In this document: positions 1 through 10,542 of the stretch, one piece after another
Layout: each line of letters opens with the position of its first letter
Position numbering within the stretch: position 1 is the stretch's first letter
Assembly (NCBI GenBank): GCA_029237695.1
Contig: CM055271.1
Coordinates: 83,959,488 to 84,023,487 of the forward strand
From: Conchocele bisecta
Lineage: Eukaryota; Mollusca; Bivalvia; Lucinida; Thyasiridae
Direction: 5' to 3'
DNA: 64,000 bases
Position numbers and translations under genes: made by a program
The notes under the pieces: model-generated
What the model saw: only the letters and a program-made list of their open reading frames with translations
What the model was told of the DNA's origin: nothing
Database searches by the model: none

Positions 1-660
1 AACTACCAGCGAACTGGAGATAGAGAATTTTATTGGCTTTTTAATGCAAAAAAAAAATATTTGAAATCGGTTGAATAATAAGGAAGTTATGACCATTTCA
101 ATTTTTTTTTAAACTTCAAATGCCTACAACTCTCTCATTTGGGCAGATAGCCAAAAACTACCAGCGAAACCGGAGATAGAGAATTTTGTTGGCTTTTTAA
201 TGCAAAAAAAATATTTGAAATCGGTTAGATAATAAAAAAGTTATGAACATTTCAAATTTGAAAAATTGAAAAAAAACCGTCCAAGTTTGAAAGACAATAG
301 AATCAGAACTATTCAAGCCATTGCTCTGAAAAATATCATCTTCTGTGCGGATGAATGTCCCGCGTGACGCTGTCAAAAAATTATGTTGCTGAGATTACTG
401 TACAAATTGGAAACTGTTTTCAAAGACCACCCGTTAAAATAAAATAAAAATCTGAAATTGTTGATTTTTTTCATTTTTCTCAATTTCACATGTCTATAGC
501 TCTCTCATTTGAGCAGATAGCCAAACATTGTCAGCGAAGCGAAGATAGAGAATTCTCGCAGCTTTACAATTCAAAAAGAATTTTTGAAATCGGTTGGAAA
601 ATAAGAAGTTATAGGGAATTATATGATATATGACGTCACTTCCGGTTTCGTAAAAAGTGA
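1..660. repeat. Tandem host repeat, about 155-bp units
   Basis: The words CTACCAGCGAA...GGAGATAGAGAATT and TCTCTCATTTG(G/A)GCAGATAGCC recur around 1-110, 120-250 and 480-600. They form diverged head-to-tail units. No coding potential is seen. This is intron or downstream DNA of the TRAF-like gene. Confidence 0.7.
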
Positions 661-813
661 CGTCATGAGAATTCTGAAAATTGCGTTATTCTCGTCTCAC
701 TGTTGATGCGAATCGGTATACAAAATTTGAAGTCGATCCGACCAGCGGTTTGGGCTGTAGTCTCGACGGCTGAATAAAAAGAAAAAGAAAAAAAAAAAAA
801 CCAACGAAAACAA

Positions 814-843
814 AAGGTTTGAGGAATCAAATTCCTCAAACCT
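814..843. repeat. Short perfect inverted repeat
   Basis: AGGTTTGAGGAAT and ATTCCTCAAACCT face each other across a few bases, giving a roughly 13-bp stem next to a poly(A) tract. It may be the end of a small non-autonomous element. Confidence 0.55.
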
Positions 844-999
844 AAAAATATGCTATATTTGTGGTTTGTTTATTGTTTTCTGTAGCATTATAAATGTACC
901 ACAAATTTGTTAATGCTTTTTGATACTCGCTACTTATGATTTCAATTGAGTTTTTGGCAATTTTAATTGGGTATTTACGCAAATACGCAGCTTATCCGG

Positions 1000-1490
1000 A
1001 GCTCTTTACCTCTAATGGTTCTCCAACATCCATGACACTCGGAACCCCGCCCATTCCAAGGTCAAGGTCACAGTCTTAGTGTTTTACAAACTTAACATTG
1101 GTGGAAATTTGTTATAATTTCTGTTTCCTTTCACCCCAATTCTTGATATTTCATACATGTCTTCCTCTACTGGTTGTCTATCATGCCATGGCAAATACAT
1201 GGCCCTCAGACCCCAAGGTCAAGGTCACACAATGTCTTGGCGCTTTCACAAACTTAACATTGGGGAAAATTTATCTTAATTTTTATCATCCTTGCACACA
1301 GCTTGATATGTTAAACTAAAGCACCACAGGCTCGCGTTGTTGTCTTCTGACAACTCTTGTTCAATAACTCATGAACCACTTCACCAATTTTGATAATATT
1401 TGGCCACAATGTGTGCTTTGTTTTGCATACGGCCCACATCCGACCGCCCAAGGTCAAGGTCATTGAGCACCTTGTTTGTAAGGCAAAAAT
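1000..1490 (+). repeat. Diverged satellite with CCAAGGTCAAGGTCA core (plus orientation)
   Basis: Two to three units of about 165 bp each contain CTAATGGTTCTCC-like starts, AAGGTCAAGGTCA and ACTTAACATTGG(T/G)G. They belong to the same family as the core repeats at 32.47-33.47 kb. Inverted copies lie at 2590-2960. Confidence 0.65.
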
Positions 1491-1501
1491 GTTAAAGCTT
1501 T

Positions 1502-1813
1502 AAAGGTACATACCCACGCAGTAGGCACAAAATGTTCTTTAAAGGTACATACCCACGCAGTAGGCACAAAATGTTCTTTAAAGGTACATACCCACGCAGT
1601 AGGCACAAAATGTTCTTTAAAGGTACATACCCACGCAGTAGGCACAAAATGTTCTTTAAAGGTACATACCCACGCAGTAGGCACAAAATGTTCTTTAAAG
1701 GTACATACCCACGCAGTAGGCACAAAATGTTCTTTAAAGGTACATACCCACGCAGTAGGCACAAAATGTTCTTTAAAGGTACATACCCACGCAGTAGGCA
1801 CAAAATGTTATTT
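1502..1813. repeat. 39-bp minisatellite, 8 copies
   Basis: Eight nearly identical 39-bp units start with AAAGGTACATACCCACGCAG. Because 39 is a multiple of 3, several frames stay open, giving false repetitive ORFs on both strands. The unit is the terminal inverted repeat of the surrounding transposon plus adjoining bases. Confidence 0.95.
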
Positions 1814-2284
1814 ATATCAGAGACGTAATATGAGACATTTTCTGGCGAAATAAACATTCATTCACCATTACCCCACGTATTGATTGGCACTATTATACAT
1901 TTTATATCAGAAGTAAATTTCCACACTGATATCAGGGGCGATAACCGTGTTTCCTTAAAATGTTAACGGACATTACTATTTATTATCTGTATTTATTTTT
2001 CGATGTGCAATGATCATGCATACTTTATAATCTGTCATAAATATTTTTTTTTTCAGGTGACGCATTTAATTAGTATAAATAATTAAACAATATTATGGCT
2101 CATTTGCATATGAAAATAGCCTGATACCACTGCGCGTCACTATCAGTAAAATAAATATTACTAAATGATTATATCATTATAGCGGGCACTCGTAAGTTTT
2201 AGAACTGGTGGAATAGTGACACAATTATACACTTATTTAAATCACATAAAGAACATTTTGTGCCTACTGAGTGGGTATGTACCT
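1504..2284. mobile_element. TTAA-flanked non-autonomous transposon with amplified terminal repeat
   Basis: The left end AGGTACATACCCAC and right end GTGGGTATGTACCT are inverted copies, flanked on both sides by TTAA (1500-1503 and 2285-2288), as for piggyBac-type elements. A 123-bp relative with the same ends and the same internal right portion lies at 41032-41154. In this copy the left terminus has been amplified into eight tandem 39-bp units. No transposase is encoded. Confidence 0.8.
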
Positions 2285-2589
2285 TTAAGGCTGCCAGCGA
2301 GGGATTAGCTTACAGATATTGATGCCATTGTTATTCTTAAAGCTGGGAAACATCATTGCCCGCTATACAGGTATGCATGTTTAATTTATTGATAGTGACA
2401 CGCGGTTGTATCAAGCTATTTTGATATACAAATAATACCGGCAAGACATTTTGTAATTATTTGTATCAATTAAATGTCTGAAAAATATATTTATCGACAG
2501 ATTATAAAGTATGATCATTGCACATCCAACAAGAGTTGTCAGAAGACAATGAAGCGCGCCACGTAGTGCTTAGTTTAACGAATATCATT

Positions 2590-2960
2590 AAGCTGTGTAA
2601 AAGGAAACAAAAATTAAAAGAAATTTCCACCAATGTTATGTTTGTGAAAGCGCTAAGATTGTAACCGTGACCTTGGAGTTAGCAGGTTTCTGAGGGTCAT
2701 GGATTTGGCATGGCATGTTGGAGAACCATTAGAGGAAGGAATGTGTGAAATAAGAAGTGGGGTGAAAGGAAACAGAAATCAATGCAAATTTCCCCCAATG
2801 TTAAGTTTGAAAGCACCAAGATTGTGACCTTGACCTTGGGTTTAGTGGGGTTATGATGGTCGTGAATTTGTCACAGCATGATAGAGAATCATTAGAGAAA
2901 AGCATGTGTGAAATATCGAGACGTTTGGTAAAAGGAAACGGAAATTACAGAAATAGCAAA
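2590..2960 (-). repeat. Inverted copies of the GGTCAAGGTCA satellite
   Basis: GTGACCTTGACCTTGG and CCAATGTTA(A/T)GTTTG occur in opposite orientation to the copies at 1000-1490, about two units. The two blocks form a long imperfect inverted repeat around the TTAA transposon. Confidence 0.6.
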
Positions 2961-3265
2961 TTTCCCTCAACGTTAACCCTTCCACTGAATGATTGAACAT
3001 TGGAAAGAATAACATGGCATTAACATTAAATATATAGGATTGGAATAGGTGAATTCCAATCTGGACGGTGGACTATTCAGAAAGAATGTGTTTATCTTCT
3101 TTCACGTGTTCATATTCTTCCCCTTGAATTACCTCCCATCACATGACGTGGCGTTGCTAACGTCACAAGTCCCCTGATGATCTGTCAGCAGTGAAACCAG
3201 TTGGGAAACGTGAATTAAAATATAATTTCGTTGTAGAGTGGGACTTTATTTATTTCAATCATATA

Positions 3266-3762
3266 CAGGTAATTCTCGTTATCTCGCTAAAGTTTGTGGG
3301 TTATCTCCTCATAAATGCCTCTGAACCATGATCTATAACTGGATTGAATATTAATTTGACGTTAAGAAATGCGAAGTTCAATTTACTAGACTGCCACGCC
3401 GTTTAAATAATTTATTTTTAATGTTAAAGTAGTCGATGTTGCATTGATTAATTGATCAATTAAAGTTTAAGTGAATCTCTTTAACGCATGTGATCGGTGA
3501 CGTTTTTGATTTCTATAGATGTGTCAAAACTTACATTTGGCAGGGCCGTGCTCAAATTTTCACATGATCAGAATACATATGTGAAAAAAACGTACGATCT
3601 GAACTTGATTTCCACCTTGACTAAACCGAAATATTGACGTGTCCGGTATCAATTTATCATGAGTAAAATACATGATGAGGGCATTCTGTCGGGACCTCGG
3701 ACATATATCGAGATAAGCAGGTATATCGAGGTAAGCGATATCGAGATAACAAGAATCAGCTG
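3266..3762. mobile_element. TA-flanked pogo/mariner-type MITE
   Basis: The left end CAGGTAATTCTCGTTATCTCG and a matching inverted right end (CGAGATAACAAGAATCAGCTG) are flanked by TA on both sides. It is 497 bp long with no transposase frame. Confidence 0.72.
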
Positions 3763-3924
3763 TACTTTCCTTGTATGTGCACATTGTTTTTTATGCTATA
3801 TGAAGGACTCTGATCTTTTACCCAAACATACATAAAAATCCCATTCTTTTCGGAATGCACATTTACGGGTATGTAATTTATTAAATATTTTATTTTTTGT
3901 TATTTCTCATTGAAAGTATATGTT

Positions 3925-3973
3925 GTGACCACTCATTTGAACCGTCTCGACGAGACTGTTCAAATGGTGGTCG
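3925..3973. repeat. Palindromic repeat around GTCTCGACGAGAC
   Basis: ACCACTCATTTGAAC and GTTCAAATGGTGGT pair around the self-complementary core GTCTCGACGAGAC. A related palindrome occurs at 35940-35986, so this is a dispersed foldback family. Confidence 0.65.
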
Positions 3974-4199
3974 GGACATATACTTCTGAGCGCATAGAAG
4001 GAAAATATTCAGGATTTTCTGCAAACATACATAATGGCGTATCCTCAAAATGAAAAGGGTTAATACAGAGAACTCGGTAATTTGGAGCAGTAGCCTATCA
4101 TTGGATTCCAAAAAGTAGTACATGCAAACAAATCACATGGCATCTCTCATATGTAAATGCTGTAATAAATGTGTTCTTAACCTATCCAATCGTCACAAA

Positions 4200-4530
4200 A
4201 TGATTTTCAGACTAGTCCATTTATGAAAAGGGGTTGTTTTTGTCGAGCCCGCTTGCGGAAAGCGAGACGGTGATCACAATGACGTCCGGGTGTCTGTGCG
4301 TCCATGCGTGCATCCGTCCGTCCGTCCGTCCGAAATCTGCGTTAAAGTTTTTAAAAAATACCATCAAATGCCTCGGCGGGCTCGACATGAGGGCCGCGGC
4401 CATCTGGTTTGTTGTAAAAAATATTAAAATTACTTGCAAAAAGTGCAGATCCTGATGAGACGGCTCGTCAAGAGCCGGCTCATCTGGATCTACACTGTTT
4501 GCCTATTCCACTATACAGGCCTGTGGTGTT
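4200..4530. repeat. Dispersed repeat family with GATGAGACGG/GGCTCATCTGGATCT hairpin, copy 1
   Basis: The core TGCAGATCCTGATGAGACGG, a short arm, then CCGGCTCATCTGGATCTACA is followed by CACTGTTTGCC and GGCCTGTGGTGTTGAAA. Related copies are at about 40.29-40.47, 43.94-44.16 and 47.16-47.32 kb. This copy also holds a (GTCC)n stretch near 4316-4331. No coding capacity. Confidence 0.7.
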
Positions 4531-4610
4531 GAAAAGGTCAATGAACCGTTATGAATTATGAACTATGAATGACAGCTCAAACTTGATGTTGAATTGCTAT
4601 GCATACTCAC

Positions 4611-4736
4611 CGAATGAGTCAGATTTAGTCCACTCGGCTGAGGCAGTGCGGGACTAGGATTTGGATTCGGCTGAAGTAGATAGTTGTTGGCAACTCGGCT
4701 GTGTGCTGGCTTGTATACGCAGGTGTTTAGATGATC
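4611..4736 (-). CDS. TRAF-like host gene, exon 4 (second half of TRAF zinc finger)
   Basis: This 126-bp phase-0 exon has an ATATTGCAG acceptor and a TTCG|GTGAGTATG donor. It opens with DHLNTCVYKP. Placed after exon 3 this gives C-x6-C-x11-H-x3-C, the CCHC spacing of TRAF zinc fingers, so exons 3 and 4 are very probably spliced together across about 31 kb. After the finger the exon turns into an Asn/Pro/Ser-rich linker instead of a second finger, unusual for a canonical multi-finger TRAF. It may be an alternative exon or a divergent lineage-specific TRAF. The next exons lie beyond the left edge. Confidence 0.75.
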
Positions 4737-4799
4737 CTGCAATATTAAATGGCACATTAACCTATACAATGCTGAATTAAATTGTCGTCTGTTGTTGTT

Positions 4800-5480
4800 T
4801 ATTTTTATGCAACAGTGGAGGGGGCATTTAGTGTTACCCTTTTCCGTCCGTCCGTCCCGTTCGTCACCAACATTGTAACTCGTAAACCCCTAATAGCTAC
4901 ACACCTGAAACTTGGTATGTAGCTTCCTTATGATGAGTAGATGCGCAACGTTTATTTCGATTTTTGATTCGACCCCCGGGTCGTGGATTATCTCCCAATT
5001 TTTTACCTAAGCTTTTCCAATTTTGCTTCCTAATTCGTAAAACCAATACTAGCTACATACCTGAATCATGGTATGTAGCTTCCTTATGATTAGATGCGCA
5101 AATTTTTTTTTCGAGTTTTCTTTCGATCACCAGGTAATGGATTATCTACCCATTTTATACTTAGAATTTGGCAATTTTGTCCTGTAACTTGTAAATTTCT
5201 AAACTGTAATAGCTGTATATGCTGTGACAATTATAGACGGCGTAAATTAACGGTAGTGGTTCCTCCTTTTAGGAATCACTATTTGCCTGGTTTGGCCCTC
5301 CGGTACGTTTTTATCTTTGGCTCTTTTGTTACCTGGGAGTTGAATTGGGTTATTGCCCATTATAAAAGTAGTAAGATTATTACTGATCCTACTGTTTTTG
5401 GGAGGGGCCAAGTGATTCTGGTGTGGCGAGGACCTGGCATCAGATCAGGATTATTCTGATTTCAGGACTTTGTATATGTA
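4800..5480. repeat. Intron with diverged duplicated repeat, no gene seen
   Basis: Two related segments (near 4885-4990 and 5040-5140) share CTAGCTACATACCTGAA and GTATGTAGCTTCCTTATGAT. A related word recurs at 7740-7760. No splice-flanked exon or protein-like frame was recognised. Confidence 0.5.
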
Positions 5481-7715
5481 CAGTCGAACCTGTGTTAACG
5501 ACCACCTGGGAATAGCGACCACCTGTCCACAACGGCCAATTAAAAAACCCCCCGTCCAATTTTGTTCTTTTATAAGACCTTGGAATAACGACCACCCCCG
5601 AACTGCGACCAGCGACCAGCTATTTTCATTCCACACGGCATTTTTGTATGTGAACAGCGACCATGTCATGTTTTTGTCGGCCAAAAAATAAATAGCACCA
5701 CAATCGCTATTTTCCTTTCATCAAATTCTGGTCACTATCATCTGAATTGCAACTGGTCGTAACCAATTAGTCATCAATTACATTCGCATTCTTTTGAAAA
5801 CATTTACCTTGCCCGATATGGTCGGTGTCATTTTGGCGACATTAAACATTTTCCATGAAAAATATTGCATAACTATTAACGGTAATTCCGCGTCGTGTAT
5901 TCCAATAGGCATAATGCAATTCCGCGCAAGTCCTAAAACTCCATCATTAGCTGGCAAACTGTGTTTACACGATGCTGATTCGTCTACAGTGACAAGACTA
6001 AGACTTCAAACACACCGCGCTTGTCAAGTGTAAATTTCACACCGCGGGGCACAAGGCCATATCAAAGATCAATACACGCAGTTGCTGACGTCAGTCACGT
6101 AGTCCACACTTGACTGGTACCCTGTCGGATGCGCAGCCTAGCGTTATTCCTAGCGACCGGGAACCAGTCTAAAGTGACATGACAAATGTGTTTATATGAA
6201 TTGGGTCTCGATCTCCGACAAATCCCGGCTTATTGCATTAGCGGCCAGACCAGGCAGTGGATTCGAGTAGTCTGCCCATGGTTTACAATGCTCGCGAATC
6301 TCTAATTAAAAACATCAGTAATTACGTCAGCGGACATAGCCAATTCGTCATTGGCCGCTTAAATATTCGGGCTTGACCAGGATAGTATACATTGGACAGA
6401 AAGCAAATAAGCCTGGTGTTCTCTCCTGATTTGGACACCTATCTCGTGTGGGTTACTCGACTTGACACATTCAATGAAATATTTTTGTTACAAAAAAAAT
6501 CGCGGTTTTCACAGGCCGCGCCACATAGGCTATCGTTTTAATAAAGACTATATGACCGTTATTAATTTCAACTGATGGTGTGAAATTGAGAATAAGACAA
6601 CAAAATACTAATGGTCATGCTAATTAAACCACTTACATGTAATTACGACAAGCTATTAAATGGTGCACCAAAGCAAGCCGCGGGATATACTTATCATGAA
6701 GATAATTACTCCCCTTTGTATATAATTTCCAAAGCGAGGCTGGGTTCAGAACGCTAACAACAAGATGACAAAACAAAATAAATTGACTATTTTTGCCATT
6801 TTCATGCAATTATTATACGACCGTTTTTAAAAAAACGGTACGTATTATGTTTTACCGCATGACGGGCGGGCGGCTGAAGAAAAAGTGCATAGTTCGTGTA
6901 CACAACTCCTCCGAAACCGTTCAGTCGATCGATCTGAAACTATACACACGTCTTCTACACATATTGAAGATGTTCACCTTGGTGTTTTTATGCCGAAAAA
7001 ATATTTTTTAATAAATATCACCTTTTTAGCTTAGCCATTTTTTCTACATTTTTCTATACAGTTCTATATACGGTACAGAGTTTGTGTACACAATTCCTCC
7101 GAAACCGTTCAGTCGATCGATCTGAAACTATGCACACGTCTTCTACACATATTGAAGATGTGCACCTTAGTGTTTTTATGCCGAAAAAATATTTTTTAAC
7201 AAAAATATCATCTTTTTAACTTAGCCATTTTTTCTACATTTTTTCTACATTTTTGTATTCAATTCTATATAGGGTACAGAGTTTGTGTACACAACTCCTC
7301 TGAATCCGTTCAGTCGATCGATCTGAAACTATACACACGTCTTCGAGATGAAGAAATAATGCTATACAGTTTCAAAATTCTCATTAATGTTTCTTGCCTT
7401 GGTGACAGCTTCACATTTCTGCATCTTTGCTGTCTGGCCCATATTCGACGGGCATATTTTGTGACTTACGGCACTCTTGTTAATTGATGAAAAGCAGATA
7501 CACTCCACGATCGTGCAATAGCGAATCGTCAGGTGGAAGTGTATACAGCCAAGACGTTTTCTATGCATGCATATAGATTACAATAGAATGCTAAATACAT
7601 GGCCGACTTTGTTGTGAAACTGGGAAAATGTTGGACCCTTGGAACAACGACCACCTGTCAACAACAACCACTTTGGCCACTTCCCTTTGCCGGTCGTTGT
7701 TCACAGGTTTGACCG
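5481..7715. mobile_element. Tigger/pogo-like DNA transposon, non-autonomous copy
   Basis: CAGTCGAACCTGTGTTAACGACCAC at the left and an inverted match near 7690-7715 (GGTCGTTGTTCACAGGTTTGACCG) are flanked by TA, the usual pogo/Tigger target. Long terminal regions repeat GACCACCTG words. The 2.2-kb interior has no recognisable transposase, but holds three copies of a block with CCGTTCAGTCGATCGATCTGAAACTA (near 6918, 7100 and 7307). A remnant similar to 5685-5860 lies at about 41.43-41.58 kb. Confidence 0.68.
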
Positions 7716-7918
7716 TACTTGTAACTGTAATAGATGGAGGCTTGATTCTTGGTATGTAGCTTCTTTATAGTGTCATGATTGACATTGAGCCATGGATTAT
7801 CTCCCCCTTTTGGAATTTTGCCTATGACACAACAGCAGACAACAATTTTCAGTTCCCACCTTTTAAGGGTTAACCCGTGTTAAAAATTAAAAGTTTGTAA
7901 TCTGTTTAATTTCTTTTT

Positions 7919-9493
7919 AGCTCACCTGAGCGAAGCTCATGTGAGCTATTGTTACCGCAATGTGTCCGTCGTCGTCCGTCGTCGTCCGTCGTCGTCGTCC
8001 GTGAACATTTTCAAACGTCTTCTCGGTAACCATTGGGCCTATAGTCACCAAACTTCATGGTCATGGTCCTTAGGTAAGGGGATTACAAAATTGTTAAAAT
8101 GACGTCATTACATAATCCAAGATGGCCGCCGTCTAAAAATAGCACAAATTCTTCAAAAATCTTCTTCTAAGAACCGCCAAGCGGATTTCGACAAAACTTG
8201 GTAGGAATGATCGATGTACAATGCTCTTTCAAAGTTGTTAAAATGGTGACCCCGGGGTCAAAAATGGGTGTGGCCCGTGGGGTCAAATTGGGGTCAAATT
8301 TTATTTTTGACTGAATATGGTCATATCATATATCAAATCGAAGGTATCAACGAGGCGATTACTCTGGTGCATTTGTTGTCGAAATCGGATGGTTATGTCA
8401 TCCAAGATGGCCGCCGAAAGGTCAAAAGGTCGTTCTTTTATTAGAGATTTCAAAATTCTTCTTCACACAAACTACTTGGCCCATGGTGGCCAAACTTCAC
8501 ATTTATGGTCCATGGGTGAAGCCTTTTCAGATTTGTTAAAATGGAGGTCGTTGCTAATCCAAGATGGCCGCCGTCTAAAAACAGCACAAATTCTTAAAAA
8601 ATCTTCTTCTCATGAACCGCCAGCCGGATTTCGATGAACCTTGGTAGGAATGATCGATGTACAATGCTCTTTCAAAGTTGTTAAAATGGTGACCCCGGGG
8701 TCAAAAATGGGCGTGGCCCATGGGGTCAAATTGGGGTCAAATTTAATTTTTGACCGAATATGGTCATGTCTATATCAAATCGAAGGTATCAAAGAGGCGA
8801 TCACTCTGGTACATTTTTTGTCGAAATTCGATGGTCATGTCATCCAAGATAGTCACCGAAAGGTCAAAAGGTTGTTCTTTTATTAGATATTTCAAAATTC
8901 TTCTTCACACGAACCGCTTGGCCCATGGTGGCCAAACTTCACAGTTATGGTCCATGGGTGAAGCCTTTTCAGATTTGTTAAAACGGAGGTCGTCGCTAAT
9001 CCAAGATGGCCGCCGTCTAAAAATAGCACAAATTCTTAAAAAATATTTTTCTCATGAACCGCCAACCAGATTTCGACGAAACTTGGTAGGAATGATCGAC
9101 GTAGAATGCTCTTTCAAATGTGTTAAAATGGAGACCCCGGGTCAAAAATGGGCGTGGCCCATGGGGTCAAATTTTATTTTTGACCAAATATGGTCATGTC
9201 ATATATCAAATTGAAGGTATCGATGAGGCGATGGCTCTGGTGCAATATTTTGGAATCGGATGATTATGTTATCCATGATGGCCTCCAAAAGGTCCATTTA
9301 TTCGAGATTTTGAACGTCTTTTTCTCAGGAACCACATGGCCGATGCTGGCCAAACTTCATAGCAAGTTAAGATCCTTGGGTGAAGCATTTTCAGATTTGG
9401 TAAAATGAGAGTCATCGCTTAATCCAAGATGACCGCCATCTAAAAATAGCACAATTTTTTAAAAACGCATGAACTCAATGTCACATTCTCCTC
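7919..9493 (+). repeat. Long host repeat starting AGCTCACCTGAGCG, left part
   Basis: It starts with a small palindrome (AGCTCAC...GTGAGCT) and a (GTCGTCC)n tract, then about three tandem units of roughly 440 bp. Each unit has CCAAGATGGCCGCCGTCTAAAA, GGTAGGAATGATCGATGTACA and ATGGTGACCCCGGGGTCAAAA. A second copy lies at 42369-43740. Element 1 is inserted near the right end of this copy; the remainder continues at 35248. Confidence 0.85.
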
Positions 9494-9686
9494 AGTAGTA
9501 TATAAGAGTCACCATGATACCATCACCTCTGGAAGGCACCGGCTACGCGCGGCATCTTCCACCGCATGATGGTATCATTTGTGACTCTTATATACTACTA
9601 CCGCGAGACCATATATTTATGACATGAGAAGATACACCCTATTAGAGATAAGAATCCCTATGTTATACTCAGTATATATATACAAC
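9494..9686 (+). repeat. Left terminal inverted repeat of element 1
   Basis: It matches 35055-35247 in inverted orientation over all 193 bp with about three mismatches. The outer 106 bp (9494-9599) is itself a palindrome: AGTAGTATATAAGAGTCAC ... GTGACTCTTATATACTACT. Confidence 0.95.
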
Positions 9687-9897
9687 AATCTGTCATACTT
9701 TTATTACGAATAAAATAACAACTGACACCCTATTAAAGATAAGAAATCCATAAGTTATACTCAGTATTTTACAGCAATCTGTCACAAATATAAACTGACA
9801 CCCTATTAAAGACAAGTTATCCATAAGTTATACTAAGTATATTACAACAATCTGTCATACTTTATTACGAATAAAATATAAACTGACACCCTATTAA
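9687..9897. repeat. Subterminal tandem repeats of element 1 (outer part)
   Basis: Units of about 70-85 bp contain ACACCCTATTAAAGA, CCATAAGTTATACT(C/A)AGTAT and CAATCTGTCA. The array is split by the piggyBac insertion and resumes at 13106-13280. Similar words occur at the inner edge of the terminal repeats, so the array appears built from terminal-repeat sequence. Confidence 0.8.
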
Positions 9898-10312
9898 CCC
9901 TTTACTCCACAGCCAAGTAGGCTTATCAGCTATGCTGTGTCCATGCAGCAGAGTGTAAAATTACACCCTGCAGTGAATGCAGCACTGGCCAGATTACCTG
10001 CACCATCTCCATACAGCCATTTAGTGAAATTTCATGAATTATGTAGTTACTTGTTAAATATGGTATTTACTGTGTTTCTAAAGTGTAGAATCTCTTAGCA
10101 ATGTATGTATGAAATTTAGAGGATAAATTTTTCTTTATATTCATGTAAATATTTCTGGAATATTTTTTACAGTTTTGTTGCTATCCTCTGTGATAGAAGA
10201 GTAAACAAATAAAATGTAGAAAATATTCATGTATTTTGTTATTTATTTTACCTATATATAACACTAAAATATGAAATACTATTAAAAATTGGGCCCATGA
10301 CTAACAAAAGGG

Positions 10313-10396
10313 ACTTTACGACTTGTGCGACCAGTGTAGCCCCAGATCAGCCTGCGCAGTCTGATCTGGGGATACACTGGTCGCACATATCCTAAG
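10313..10396. repeat. Large hairpin inside the piggyBac element
   Basis: GTGCGACCAGTGTAGCCCCA and the inverted TGGGGATACACTGGTCGCAC flank AGATCAGCCTGCGCAGTCTGATC, giving a stem of about 30 bp. A degenerate relative lies at 38.76-38.82 kb. The family seems to be a host palindromic repeat picked up by, or inserted in, the transposon. Confidence 0.75.
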
Positions 10397-10542
10397 GTCA
10401 CTTGGGTGTCCTGAAAATAAATATGTTAGTCCAAGATTCTACATGTAGCATGCCAAATATAAAACATGCCATGCAGACTTAGCTGATTCTATTGTTGCTG
10501 TGATGATAATCCATGTGTTCCACTATATATTTTCACTATACA

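Noticed and set aside
1460..1857. Three overlapping repetitive frames on both strands
   Set aside because: They follow from a 39-bp minisatellite whose unit is a multiple of three; no gene-like composition or start context.
5481..7715. Transposase gene within the Tigger-like element
   Set aside because: No frame shows a DDE or helix-turn-helix signature; the longest frames are about 75 residues and AT-biased.
8317..9408. Several frames of 70-150 residues in the long host repeat
   Set aside because: They recur with the 440-bp repeat units and differ between copies by frame breaks; translations show no known domain.
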